This document shows, one piece after another, positions 26,802-35,864 of a stretch of DNA of 64,000 bases. The translations under genes and the position numbers were made by a program. The notes beneath the pieces are model-generated. The model did not search any database and was not told where the DNA came from. It saw only the letters and a list, made by a program, of their open reading frames with translations. Within the stretch, counting starts at the first letter, position 1; each line of letters opens with the position of its first letter. The DNA comes from an uncultured Flavobacteriaceae bacterium (lineage in GTDB: Bacteria > Bacteroidota > Bacteroidia > Flavobacteriales > Flavobacteriaceae), in contig CANLWN010000001.1 in NCBI GenBank assembly GCA_947494825.1, positions 434,001-498,000 on the forward strand, read 5' to 3'.

Positions 26802-27048
26802 GATAACAATGCCTATAGCAAATAGGGCATAAAGTGACAAATTTAAAGGCTTGGGCGTGTTTGCAAAGTCTGTCATCCCGATGGCTATCGGGATTGGATT
26901 TGGCAGTTAAAAAATAAAACTAATTATAAAACCCGCCCGAGAGTACCTTTTCGGTACGGGCGGGCAAAAAGCTTTGGCTCATAGTTCGGACGGAAACGAA
27001 AAGTTTCCTTGCCTGCCCTACTTGCCATAACCGAACCGTTGGCAATAA
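26802..27048 (+). repeat. Cassette-boundary element C (attC-like)
   Basis: Left end GATAACAATGCC with arm ATAGCAAATAGGGC (26815-26828). Arm GCCCTACTTGCCAT (27015-27028) and right end CCGTTGGCAATAA (27036-27048). The arms pair at 12 of 14 positions. The long interior holds two extra hairpins: ATCCCGATGGCTATCGGGAT (about 26877-26896) and a GCCCG...CGGGC stem (about 26934-26966). Confidence 0.6.
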
Positions 27049-27063
27049 TTTAGAGAGAACCTA

Positions 27064-27861
27064 TTGAAAGAACATAATAATATTTTTCACAGCCCCGAAA
27101 TACAAGGAATTCTTAATTCAGTCAATGAAATAACTGGACAAAAATTAAGTGACGAATATTCCCAATCTTTTAGTTCATTTCGAAAATATACTGAAAACTA
27201 TAAATCAACATCACTGGCCGATTGGCCCGAAAGTCCAAAGCTAAAAATATGGTATCGTCGTCTCGCAGTCGGAATTTTGATTGATGTTCGGAGTAGTTTT
27301 TGTTGCGTAAACTACCATTATGAGCGAATTGAACAATTAGAAAAAGCACTAATCGATAGTATAGATAAGTTTGACTATAAGAAATTAATTGGCGAAAGTT
27401 CTATTAAATTAGGCGACACCAAACGTATTGACTTTGAATATCAAGCCTTTGTACTAGCTTATAGAAGATGTTTAGATTTACTTACAAGAGCAATTTCTGC
27501 AAGATTTAAGAACGATTTTCATTCATTTAGAAAACTTGATAAGTTTCTGGAAAACTTTAGTGGAGATAAAATTGCTGATGAACTAATTTTAACTCACAAC
27601 AAGTTTTCTTCACAATTCGAATTTGTAATGTCTAGTGGTAATCGAAAATCAATTCGTGATAAAATTTCCCATTATGAATATGTTCCTGCCCTGACCTTTA
27701 ACTTAAACAAAAGCGGGATGATTTTTTTTGGTGGTGGGGAAAATATGCGACCCAACTTTTCTAATCCTGAAGAGGTAAGTTTATCTTATATACTAAAATC
27801 AAGATTAGACACTCTTAATATATGTATATCTGAAATGATTAATATCTTAATAAATGACTAA
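27064..27861 (+). CDS. HEPN-like helical protein (cassette gene)
   Basis: 265 aa from a TTG at 27064. No upstream ATG exists in frame after the boundary element. It is all-helical in composition with no signal peptide. SIRDKISHYEY near residue 205 fits the Rx4H motif of HEPN ribonuclease-type domains, which act in toxin-antitoxin and abortive infection systems, but the motif is short and could occur by chance. It is a lone gene between two palindromic elements, with the next element 8 bp after its stop. Family not recognised otherwise. Confidence 0.55.
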   Translation: MKEHNNIFHSPEIQGILNSVNEITGQKLSDEYSQSFSSFRKYTENYKSTSLADWPESPKLKIWYRRLAVGILIDVRSSFCCVNYHYERIEQLEKALIDSIDKFDYKKLIGESSIKLGDTKRIDFEYQAFVLAYRRCLDLLTRAISARFKNDFHSFRKLDKFLENFSGDKIADELILTHNKFSSQFEFVMSSGNRKSIRDKISHYEYVPALTFNLNKSGMIFFGGGENMRPNFSNPEEVSLSYILKSRLDTLNICISEMINILIND

Positions 27862-27868
27862 TAAACTA

Positions 27869-28004
27869 TTGCCAACAATGTATAACCGCAATTACGGCGG
27901 ATTCGACTGCGTCCGAATCCACTCGGAATTGCTAAAGTCTGTGCCCAACCGAAAATTAACGCATATTAACCCGTAACTGACGGTTATACGAGACCGTTAG
28001 CAAA
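27869..28004 (+). repeat. Cassette-boundary element D (attC-like)
   Basis: Left end TTGCCAACAATG (27869-27880), arm TGTATAACCGCAATTACGG (27879-27897), arm CCGTAACTGACGGTTATACG (27971-27990), right end CCGTTAGCA (27994-28002). The ATG of the next gene is 5 bp further, so the gene starts at the element edge as in gene cassettes. Confidence 0.65.
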
Positions 28005-28007
28005 CAT

Positions 28008-28520
28008 ATGAGAAGATCAATCGCATTGACATTTTTATTGTGCACTCTTATAACAAATGGGTGTAAAAATGAACCGATTGAACCATTCGAATTAAGTGTA
28101 GCCGACTTCAATTATTCTATGGCCTACTCTATCCTATATCGACTTACCAACGATAACTTGACTATTACTTACAGAGGGGAATTAGAAAACGAAAGGGATA
28201 GCATTATTTTTACTACCACTGAATTGCCCAAGAATAAAATTAGAGAATTATCGCAAATACGAATTGATTCGTTAAGCGCCTATTATTCGAATGACTGTAT
28301 TGCAGATGGGGATATTAAGGTATTACTCTTTAAAAAAAACGACACCTTAAAACGAATACAATTGAACAATTACTATCACCATGAATTAAGTCCTGCCATC
28401 GAAATTATAAACAAAATTGTGCCAGAAAGATTCAAAATGTATTATGACAAAAATGAACTAATGGACCGAATGGAAAATTGTGAGGATAAACAGATAATTA
28501 AAAATTGGCCAGTAGAATAA
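28008..28520 (+). CDS. Small lipoprotein (cassette gene)
   Basis: 170 aa with a lipoprotein signal (LITNGCKNE, Cys19). The mature part mixes strands and charged helices and ends with a Glu/Asp/Asn-rich segment. No family recognised. It lies alone between boundary elements D and E on the + strand, like its neighbours. Cassette arrays often carry such orphan exported proteins. The function is unknown. Confidence 0.65.
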   Translation: MRRSIALTFLLCTLITNGCKNEPIEPFELSVADFNYSMAYSILYRLTNDNLTITYRGELENERDSIIFTTTELPKNKIRELSQIRIDSLSAYYSNDCIADGDIKVLLFKKNDTLKRIQLNNYYHHELSPAIEIINKIVPERFKMYYDKNELMDRMENCEDKQIIKNWPVE

Positions 28521-28642
28521 AAAAACACGTTTGCTAACAATGCCTCCTATGAAAAGCACTAAGGGAGTTTCCCAAAGATAGCGAATATGTTCTTTTTGCT
28601 TTAAACCACTTTTTTTGTTTTCGTATAACTTGCTCGGCATCC

Positions 28643-28752
28643 TATATGTGATCCCCGAGTACTCGGGGTCACCGGCATCTGTATGATCGTAGGTTATAAA
28701 ACCTGGCCACTTGCTATAAATATGTGATCCACGCCCTTGGCGTGACCACCCA
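28643..28752. repeat. Paired hairpins next to the IS110 remnant
   Basis: Two similar units: TATGTGATCC followed by a stem (CCCCGAGT/ACTCGGGG, a perfect 16-bp palindrome at 28653-28668) then GTCACC, and ATATGTGATCC with ACGCCCTTGGCGT then GACCACC at about 28720-28750. They lie beyond the 3' end of the transposase remnant, where some IS110/IS1111 elements encode a structured RNA. Confidence 0.5.
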
Positions 28753-28805
28753 CATTGTTTTATAGTCCGGGTTTTGTTCGTATTTGAGCTTTGTTATCAT
28801 GATTT

Positions 28806-29093
28806 TTACTGAACGACCCCTATCTGATACGGGGTCTCTGTTTTGATTACCGCCAAGGCCCTTGAAAGCAGCTTCCGCGCCACTTTTATGATGATCTTCT
28901 TGGTGTCCTTGCCCAAGTGTTTACGGTAATAGGCCTGCATGACCGGATCCGCACGGATGGCCCGCCAAGCAGCCTCTACAAAATAGGAGCGGATCAATCG
29001 ATGGGCCCGCATGCTCATTCCCATGGCCTTGTGGGTGTCCCCGCTCTGGTATACCCCTGGGGCCAGCCCCACATAGCCAGCCAAATGTTTCAC
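28806..29093 (-). pseudogene. IS110-family transposase, C-terminal remnant
   Basis: About 95 residues match the Transposase_20 (PF02371) end of IS110/IS1111 transposases: LAGYVGLAPGVYQSGD, GMSMRAHRLIRSYFVEAAWRAIR and the basic tail. The N-terminal DEDD catalytic domain is missing. At about 29094 the sequence changes abruptly into another gene read on the other strand, so this is a deletion or insertion scar. The frame upstream of 29093 is not transposase. Confidence 0.8.
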
Positions 29094-29100
29094 TTGGACT

Positions 29101-29262
29101 GAAATAAATGAAAAGGATTTCACTGGTAAGTTTCGTGGACTATTATTTCTGAAAAGATATAAAGAAAGGGAATTTCTTAAAGACCTTGAAGCAAGCAAAG
29201 AACAAACGGCATTTTTGATCAACTACATTGATAACAATTATGAATCTGTTCAAAAAAAATAA
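29101..29262 (+). pseudogene. 3' remnant of a cassette gene
   Basis: 53 codons in good coding composition (FTGKFRGLLFLKRYKEREFL and on to a TAA at 29260-29262) with no start, because the IS110 remnant abuts its front. It is followed within 17 bp by the right end of a cassette boundary. It was probably the fifth gene of the array. The family is unknown. Confidence 0.5.
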
Positions 29263-29339
29263 CGAAATCATAGCCGAGCACGTTAGCAATAATTTGAAAA
29301 AGACATAAACTCCATTCATTGCTAAGAAAAACCAACTGA

Positions 29340-29581
29340 ATGAAATATTTTAAAAAACTACCATTTATTGTTTTATCAATTTCAATAATAGGATTTGTAT
29401 TATCGTGCACAGATAAAAGTCTAACAGCGGAAAACCAAGAAGATTTATTATAGGAATTGGAAGAAGAGTATATAAAAGCTCATAAAGACGCTGACCATTC
29501 TAGAATTTTATCTATTTGGGACGAAAATTTTCTAGGTTGCCAAGTCGTTTACATTATTCTTTTGATAACTATAATTCCCTA
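29340..29581 (+). pseudogene. Lipoprotein with NTF2/DUF4440-like start, interrupted
   Basis: ATG at 29340 opens a lipoprotein signal (GFVLSCTDK), but a TAG at 29451 stops it after 37 codons. Reading through, the frame continues ELEEEYIKAHKDADHSRILS and IWDENFLG, which resembles the first helices of SnoaL/DUF4440 proteins, and ends at 29581 without the rest of the domain. A nonsense mutation plus 3' truncation is the likely reading. It begins 43 bp after a cassette right end, so it may be the sixth gene of the array. Confidence 0.5.
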
Positions 29582-29689
29582 ATCTAGGCTATTCCGATTC
29601 CATTTTAGGTTCGGGTGTTATTAATTGTAAGCCTCGAAACCATGGATCATCCAACTGGAGCCTCTCTTTTAAGATAAATAACCTGTACT

Positions 29690-30424
29690 CTAGAGGTCAA
29701 GTTGAAAAGATCTACTTATAGGTAATATCCGACCACCTATTTCGACTGTCTCGGAATTATAGGACTCAACTTCATCTTTGTTGATTAGAAATGATTTATG
29801 AGACCGTGTAAAATTTTCTGGTAATTGTTCTTCTGCTTGTTTCAAGGACATGTAACTAATCAATTTTTTTTCTTTCTTCATGTAGAATATTACGTGGTTT
29901 CCCAATCCTTCCGCATATAATATATCGGCAGTAACTATTCTATAGTTTCGATTATTTGCTCTGATATATATGTGCCTTTGTTCTTGTTTTCGAAAGATTT
30001 CCCTATCAGATTTCCAGTGTTTAAAAACCTTAAGAGCGGACAAAAGCAAAACTGTGCTATTTATTCGAATGATGGATTTAACTATGGATTGAACTGTAAA
30101 CAGTTCAGTAGTTGTCTTTAGCATCAGTGCTTCGTAGTAAAAATGTGTAAATATCCTTTGCAATAGTCCACTAACAACAATAGTGATAAGGTATTTAAAT
30201 ATGAATTCTACCTCCTTGCCCTTAAATAATAACCGAGGCATGAGATAATACATTACAAAATAGGATGCTGAGATGCGAATAGGTAGCAGAAAAAATTCCA
30301 ACCCAAAACTCTCATAATATTGATTTTCTTTTGCCCAGATTAAGCTGAACAAAACATAGTAAACCACCCAAAACAAAATATGTGTTAGGATTCGAGAGCC
30401 AAATATGTACTTGTCTTTCTTCAT
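29690..30424 (-). CDS. Membrane-embedded LytTR transcription factor
   Basis: About 244 aa from the Met at 30424 (an earlier ATG at 30460 adds 12 residues). Four hydrophobic helices of the LytS type (about residues 12-125) lead through a basic linker directly into a LytTR DNA-binding domain (about 155-244: ILYAEGLGNHVIFYMK and RSHKSFLINKDEV). There is no receiver and no kinase domain, so sensing and DNA binding are in one chain held at the membrane. It is divergent from an exported PDZ-hydrolase gene 111 bp away, the likely target. Such one-component LytTR proteins are known but much less common than the two-component form. Confidence 0.85.
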   Translation of the reverse strand: MKKDKYIFGSRILTHILFWVVYYVLFSLIWAKENQYYESFGLEFFLLPIRISASYFVMYYLMPRLLFKGKEVEFIFKYLITIVVSGLLQRIFTHFYYEALMLKTTTELFTVQSIVKSIIRINSTVLLLSALKVFKHWKSDREIFRKQEQRHIYIRANNRNYRIVTADILYAEGLGNHVIFYMKKEKKLISYMSLKQAEEQLPENFTRSHKSFLINKDEVESYNSETVEIGGRILPISRSFQLDL

Positions 30425-30535
30425 TTCATTATCTCCTATCCTGAAATATACGCAATTCACATAGCTATTGGTCCTAATAATATAGAATCAATATTTTCAA
30501 TCAACATTTTTATCATATTAGACCAAAAAAAGAAC

Positions 30536-31939
30536 ATGACTCACTACAGAATACTTTTTTCGCTTCTAGTGGCGCCGCTAATTTTTAATGCCCAGGAACA
30601 AAAGATATGGGACGTCTATGCCAACTCTTTCAGAGAAGGTAGTTTGCCTAGACATGCAGAATTGGGGTTTAAAGTGGCTTCAGCTGATGGTAGACTTTTG
30701 TATGATGCCAAACAGATAAAGGTCGTAAAATTACAGCCTGGGTCGCCGGCTGCGCTGGCTGGATTAAAGGAAGGAGATATCATTTTATCCATTAATGGAC
30801 AAAACTTCAATACAGGCATATTAGGGTCAGAACTATTGAACAACCTCCCAGGAGAGAAAAGCACTAACATTCGGATTGTACGAGACGAAAAGGAACTTGT
30901 CATTTCCTTTGTTCCACTTTCTTCAGCATTGGAAGACTTAAGTGGAGTAACAACAATTTACGGTTCGTTGTTTACAGATGATGATATTGAGCTTAGAACA
31001 ATTTTAACAATTCCTGAAAAGGCACAAGGGAAGTTGCCCGCTGTTCTGGTTTCTGATTGGACAACTTGCAGCAGTACAGAGGTTCCATTGAAGTATCAAA
31101 GGGGGTGGGTCAACTTTATAAGGGGAATTGTGCAGACTACAGGTGCAATTGTGCTCAGGGTGGACAAACCCGGATGTGGAGACAGTATGGGCCACTGTTC
31201 CGAACTGGATTTTGATGAAACAATTGCCTATCAAAAGAAAGCTTTGAAATTGCTAAAACAACACCCAAAAGTAGATACCACCAATATTTTTATCGATGGT
31301 GAAAGTGTTGGTTCATTTATGGCCCCCCTTGTTGCCAAGGGTGAAAATGTTAAGGGTATTTTTGTACGCGCAGGTGGTGCTTCGACATGGTTTGAACGTA
31401 TGTTAATGTTTGAAAGACTGCAAAGGGAACTTTTGGATCAATCAATAATTGAAATCGACAGGGATATTAAAAAAATTACTGAATTCTTTCATTACTATCT
31501 CATTAAAGCCATGCCTCTTGATAAAATATTCGAGTTACATCCAACAATGAAAGATGTTTGGGACAATCTGATTTCCCATAATAGTGAATCAAAACATTAC
31601 GGTAGGCCGATTGAGTTTCACCAGCAGGCACAAAAACATGATTTTGCCCGAGCTTGGATTGAAAGTGGTGCACGTGCATTGGTGCTCATAGGAGAATATG
31701 ACCAATATGAATCAATAGAAGCGTCAAGATTATTGGTCAATGCCGTAAACAGCGTAAATATGGGATTTGCTCAAATGAATGTCTATCCTTCAACGGATCA
31801 TAGTTTTGAGATTTTTGATTCTCATAAATCTGCACTTCATGGTTATGGGGGGCAACGAAAGATAGAAAACGACTTAATTGGTGCGGAAAAGCCATTGCAA
31901 GATGTCCGGAATTGGATGAAAAGCTTATATGAACAATAG
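30536..31939 (+). CDS. Exported PDZ-alpha/beta hydrolase
   Basis: 467 aa with signal peptide (FNAQEQ). Residues about 55-120 are a PDZ domain (QPGSPAALAGLKEGDIILSI). From about 140 onwards is an alpha/beta hydrolase with nucleophile Ser257 in IDGESVGS, an acid segment LIGEYDQYES and a catalytic His in YPSTDHSF. It resembles the BAAT/dipeptidyl-peptidase-like hydrolases exported by Bacteroidota. The substrate is unknown. It is divergent from the membrane LytTR factor, suggesting local control. Confidence 0.85.
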   Translation: MTHYRILFSLLVAPLIFNAQEQKIWDVYANSFREGSLPRHAELGFKVASADGRLLYDAKQIKVVKLQPGSPAALAGLKEGDIILSINGQNFNTGILGSELLNNLPGEKSTNIRIVRDEKELVISFVPLSSALEDLSGVTTIYGSLFTDDDIELRTILTIPEKAQGKLPAVLVSDWTTCSSTEVPLKYQRGWVNFIRGIVQTTGAIVLRVDKPGCGDSMGHCSELDFDETIAYQKKALKLLKQHPKVDTTNIFIDGESVGSFMAPLVAKGENVKGIFVRAGGASTWFERMLMFERLQRELLDQSIIEIDRDIKKITEFFHYYLIKAMPLDKIFELHPTMKDVWDNLISHNSESKHYGRPIEFHQQAQKHDFARAWIESGARALVLIGEYDQYESIEASRLLVNAVNSVNMGFAQMNVYPSTDHSFEIFDSHKSALHGYGGQRKIENDLIGAEKPLQDVRNWMKSLYEQ

Positions 31940-32327
31940 TGCCAATGTCCATACAGGCTTTGCAAATAATATTGCTCAAACTAACAGAAATAGTGTGTTC
32001 CAAATGACTCGTTTGAACAATGAGTTTTTTTGAGCAAGACCTTGGAGGTTGATTGTTTCATTGAACTACGCTAAATTACATAGACAGTACGATGGTGTCA
32101 ATTAATCTGCAGCAAACTAGACAACTATTTTTGGTGGTTAGCCACAATAAAAGATGCAGTTCTATCGCATTGTCGCGCTTATATCAATGTTTTGTAATAC
32201 TTGTTAATCATGATGCATAAACACTATCTACATATCATCGTCCGCATGTGGATAGCGGAGGCACAAGCTCCAGAGGGCGTGTCGTAGGCTTGGAAAACGT
32301 GTTGACACAGTATCACAACCAGCCCTA
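31940..32327. other. Non-coding stretch with mosaic repeat
   Basis: Without a convincing gene. 32240-32305 contains GCATGTGGATAGCGGAGGC, ACAAGCTCC and GGGCGTGTCGTAGGCTTGG, modules shared with 9295-9335 and 40455-40525. Confidence 0.5.
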
Positions 32328-33125
32328 TTAAAGGGCATTATTTTTAGCAATGCCCTCTGCAGTTGTCTTCCTTAAATAGGCAATGCCCTCTTTATCCAGA
32401 GCAAATTTTAGGCCTTTTTCCAAATCATTTTGAGTGCCTGTGCCTGTTTTCACTTCATGGCTCAAAACAGTACCATCTGTTAAAGTGATATCAATACTAT
32501 CTTTTGACCAAAATTTAAATGTATAGGTTAGGGTATCAATAGATTCAAGATCGAGAAAGATGGGCGGTTCCGATGTGATATAAAATGTGCGATCCGTAAA
32601 GAGCACTTCACTACCCAGGGTGTTGGTATATAGCTCGTCTTCCGAAAATGGCCGAATAGCATTGGCTGCTTCTACAAGGGGCATGACTATCTGGAAGTGC
32701 TTTAAAAATTTGGACAACGACACTTGCTCCCCGTGCATGGGAACCAGGAACCCCACCCGTATCAAAATGCCATGTCCTATTTCCTGTTGTGTTCTTCGCA
32801 TCAATCTGACATAGGCGCTGTCCGAATCAAATGGTGGGGGAACAGTTTCATAATCAGCTCTAAACGGATTGGCTGAAGGAGCAATGGTCTGGGCTTCCTT
32901 GTCTTCCGTGTCCCCGCTATCTTTGGATTCTTCCCCGTCTTTTTTAGGGGATCCTTTTTGCAACACCGGACCAGTCGGAATTTGCAAGAGATATGCCGCC
33001 ACCAAACAACCTAAAACTACCATCCATTTTGGCCAGCTTGCTATGTGTGGGTAGTGTTCCGCTTGTAGATATATGAAACCGATATAAAGAAGAACGGCTA
33101 TGAATATGGTTTTGGTTCGGAACAT
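32328..33125 (-). CDS. Membrane protein of unknown function
   Basis: 265 aa. Two N-terminal hydrophobic helices (about residues 5-20 and 33-50), a Lys/Glu/Asp-rich linker (about 58-85), then a soluble beta-rich domain with LGSEVLFTDRTFYIT and DGTVLSHEVKTGTGTQ. No catalytic motif and no recognised family. It lies alone between repeat-rich gaps. It may be an envelope or stress-related protein, but this is not shown. Confidence 0.6.
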   Translation of the reverse strand: MFRTKTIFIAVLLYIGFIYLQAEHYPHIASWPKWMVVLGCLVAAYLLQIPTGPVLQKGSPKKDGEESKDSGDTEDKEAQTIAPSANPFRADYETVPPPFDSDSAYVRLMRRTQQEIGHGILIRVGFLVPMHGEQVSLSKFLKHFQIVMPLVEAANAIRPFSEDELYTNTLGSEVLFTDRTFYITSEPPIFLDLESIDTLTYTFKFWSKDSIDITLTDGTVLSHEVKTGTGTQNDLEKGLKFALDKEGIAYLRKTTAEGIAKNNAL

Positions 33126-33333
33126 TTTTTATATTTCTCTCTTACCAATATAAAACTATATTCATAATATAGGTAGCATTCCTGCCCTGTTTTTCCCAGT
33201 CCCCTCCTCCGTTATCCGCAAGTCGCCATCCGCATGTCGCCGGTTTGAAGCCATTGTAGCTATAGTCCTTTTAGAGCTATAGCTACAATCATTCCACAGC
33301 CGTTTTACGGCCAAGTTATTTTATGTTCGCAAG

Positions 33334-34986
33334 CTACAACTTGTCCATCTCCAATACCATCTCTCTTGCAGCTTTGCCAATTTTTCCATGGGTATCCAAA
33401 GCAATGGCCTTTTCGAGCACTTCCTTTGCCTTATGGGTGTCTTTTAACACGGTGTACGCCTCCCCTAGATTTTTATAGGTGATTGCGGAATTCGGGAACA
33501 GTTGTGCGATCATGGAAAATACCTGAACGGAAGCCTGAACTTCCGGTGCACGACCACTTTGCAATAAAAGGTTTCCCTTTTTGTTCAATTCTGTTTCAAA
33601 ATCACAAAAAGCATACCGTGGATCTTGTATCATTTTAGGAAGTTCTTCCCCTAATTTTTGTGTTTGTCCGGTTACATATAACTTGGTTATATAGTCCATG
33701 GGCCTGGGTTCAAAATCCGCAGCGTTAAAATTCAATGCGGCCTCCAATACAGGGTCTTGATTGGTTGTGTATTCATCAAAACTCATGGTAACGGGGATGC
33801 TGGGCGCTGTCCAATCCGCATTTTCCAAAGCGGGCATATCCTGCCACCATAAATAGGACAAATAGGCCGTGATCTTGCTGTTCGGTAATACCACGGGTTT
33901 CGAATCGCCATAAAAATTGACATTTTCCGAAGTCGGCTCCCCGACCAAAATGGCCTCTGTATACCTGCTGATCTCATTGGTCAAATTTTGACAGGCCGAA
34001 AACGTATCACGACCAATAATGAAATAGAAACTGCCCTTTTTATTGATTTTTGGTCGTGCCATTATGCCCTTTATCAAGGGAAGATTGTTGTAATTATTGC
34101 CACCACCGTTAAGGCGGACATCATAGACCAACTTTTCTATGGGGTTCGTATCAATAAATTGGAACAGTCGGTCATAAAACTGCTCAAGTGTTTCGTTGTC
34201 ATCATTAAATACGGAGCTTTGTCTAACATAGATGGTCTTTAGGTCTTCCAAATATTCAAAATAATACCGTTTATCTTCCAAATGTTTTAAATACAAAGGG
34301 GTTGTCCCGGTATTCCGTGCTGTTGACCACTCCCCTGTCGGTAAAGTGAAATTGAAGGCTCTTGGTTTATCTTCAATATTGATGGTGCCAAACACATGTT
34401 CAAAGACCCTTCCCTCCTTTTCCAAAGTGAACGTAACGGTCTCTGAAAGTTCTGGGATAACGCCTTGCGCATGTAATACCTCTGGCGACGTTAAAAATCG
34501 TAGGCCATAGGCTTTAAAGTATTGCCCGTTTTCTACAGGAACTACAGGATAAATTAACTCCAAAGCCTTGTCTATGGAAGTATCACCTATCTTCAAGACT
34601 TTTGCGCCCAAAGCCTTTTTTTGGTCCTTGTGGACTCCTTCAATATATATACCATCGCTAAAATGATAGAGATTGATGGGTAGCATTCCGCTTTTGGCCG
34701 TTGTGCCGTACGTAATTTGTGTATGGCCGTACTTAAATAGGGATACGATGCGTGCCAATCCCACACGGATCTCATGTTCTTTTAGGTTGGGGATGGCATT
34801 ATAGAGTGCTTCCACCTGGTCGTCAAAATCTTGTTTTGTTGTTTTTACAAAAAGAAACGAATAGTCTTTGTGTACGGTGTTTTGAATAAAACGAAGGTCG
34901 TCTTGCCATTCCGTTGCGCTTAGGGTGTTCTGTGCCGATGAATGAAGGAAGAATAATAGATTGAGGATGATAAGTGCATTTTTCAT
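33334..34986 (-). CDS. Exported S41-family peptidase with TPR tail
   Basis: 550 aa, signal peptide of 19 residues (LHSSAQ). The middle (about 240-420) is an S41/tail-specific-protease-type domain: LVYDVRLNGGGN substrate strand and Ser330 in RDTFSACQNL as the likely nucleophile, followed by ILVGEPTSENVNFYGD. No clear PDZ is visible. The C-terminal ~100 residues include TPR-like helices (AITYKNLGEAYTVLKDTHKA). It is the third gene after a LytS/LytTR pair on the same strand (122 bp gap) and probably belongs to its regulon. Confidence 0.85.
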   Translation of the reverse strand: MKNALIILNLLFFLHSSAQNTLSATEWQDDLRFIQNTVHKDYSFLFVKTTKQDFDDQVEALYNAIPNLKEHEIRVGLARIVSLFKYGHTQITYGTTAKSGMLPINLYHFSDGIYIEGVHKDQKKALGAKVLKIGDTSIDKALELIYPVVPVENGQYFKAYGLRFLTSPEVLHAQGVIPELSETVTFTLEKEGRVFEHVFGTINIEDKPRAFNFTLPTGEWSTARNTGTTPLYLKHLEDKRYYFEYLEDLKTIYVRQSSVFNDDNETLEQFYDRLFQFIDTNPIEKLVYDVRLNGGGNNYNNLPLIKGIMARPKINKKGSFYFIIGRDTFSACQNLTNEISRYTEAILVGEPTSENVNFYGDSKPVVLPNSKITAYLSYLWWQDMPALENADWTAPSIPVTMSFDEYTTNQDPVLEAALNFNAADFEPRPMDYITKLYVTGQTQKLGEELPKMIQDPRYAFCDFETELNKKGNLLLQSGRAPEVQASVQVFSMIAQLFPNSAITYKNLGEAYTVLKDTHKAKEVLEKAIALDTHGKIGKAAREMVLEMDKL

Positions 34987-35108
34987 GATGTTGTTTTTTA
35001 ATCCGAATTTGATTATTTATTACATCGCAAATATGGTCTTAATCCGTTCCCAAGAGTAGTGCTTTGTGTTGAAACGTAGGAATTGTTGCTTGAAACATCG
35101 CAGACTTC

Positions 35109-35864
35109 CTATTTGTTCATCCAGTCTTTAAAATCGCTGGTTTTTTGCCTGCTTACAATAAATTCTTGGTCACGGGGATTTGACAGCGATAACTTTACGC
35201 GATGATTGAAATAGGGTTCTATTTTCTGAACTGAAATTTTGGAGATGATCTGGCCCCTATTGATCCTGTAAAACTTGGTGTCATCCAAGGAACCGAACAA
35301 TTGGTCCATGGTCTCATCTATGATGTAGCGTTTGTTATGGGTAACGCCAAAAGTGATACTGTCCTGCGAATAGATATATAAAAGCTCCGATACCCTTATC
35401 TGTACAAAGCCACTCCCCTCTTTTACCAATATTCCCGAGCGTTTTTGCGGGGTCTGGATACTGCTTAAAAGTTCTTTTAAAATATTCGGTCCTATGGGAT
35501 TCGATAGGCTTTTGGATTTTGAGAATTTGTTCAATGCGGCATCTAGGTCGTTTTGTTTAATGGGCTTTAACAAATAGTCGATACTGTTCACTTTAAATGC
35601 CTGGATGGCGTATTGGTCAAAGGCCGTAGTGAAAATAATGGGTGCGGTTACCTCTATTTTCTGAAAAATCTCAAAACTTAGGCCGTCTGCCAGTTGAACG
35701 TCCATGAACACCAGATCCGGGGCCATATTTTTTCCAAACCATGAAACCGTATCTTCAACGGAATCGATAATGGCCAGTATTTCAAAATCAAAAACACTTT
35801 TGTTCAATAAGCTTCGTAATTGACTTGCGGCACGGGGTTCATCTTCAACAATCAGTATTTTCAT
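35109..35864 (-). CDS. LytTR-family response regulator
   Basis: 251 aa: receiver domain (VEDEPRAASQL, phospho-Asp in LVFMDVQLAD near residue 57, LLKPIK Lys) and C-terminal LytTR domain (ELLYIYSQDSITFGV, FYRINRGQIISKI). Its start overlaps the kinase end by 20 bp, showing coupled translation. The S41-type peptidase gene follows on the same strand. Confidence 0.92.
   Translation of the reverse strand: MKILIVEDEPRAASQLRSLLNKSVFDFEILAIIDSVEDTVSWFGKNMAPDLVFMDVQLADGLSFEIFQKIEVTAPIIFTTAFDQYAIQAFKVNSIDYLLKPIKQNDLDAALNKFSKSKSLSNPIGPNILKELLSSIQTPQKRSGILVKEGSGFVQIRVSELLYIYSQDSITFGVTHNKRYIIDETMDQLFGSLDDTKFYRINRGQIISKISVQKIEPYFNHRVKLSLSNPRDQEFIVSRQKTSDFKDWMNK

Larger units (their letters stand above)
28531..29296 (+). 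repeat. Disrupted cassette-boundary element(s) E with insertion
   Basis: Left end TTGCTAACAATGCCTCCTATG (28531-28551). A right end CATAGCCGAGCACGTTAGCAA lies 29268-29288. GCTCGGC (28632-28638) also pairs with GCCGAGC near 29272. Between them are hairpins, an IS110 remnant and the 3' end of another small gene, so one or two boundary elements were broken by insertion and deletion. Confidence 0.45.

Noticed and set aside
24627-28520. A prophage or integrative element carrying the small genes
   Set aside because: No phage structural, replication or conjugation gene, and the palindromic boundaries explain the layout better.
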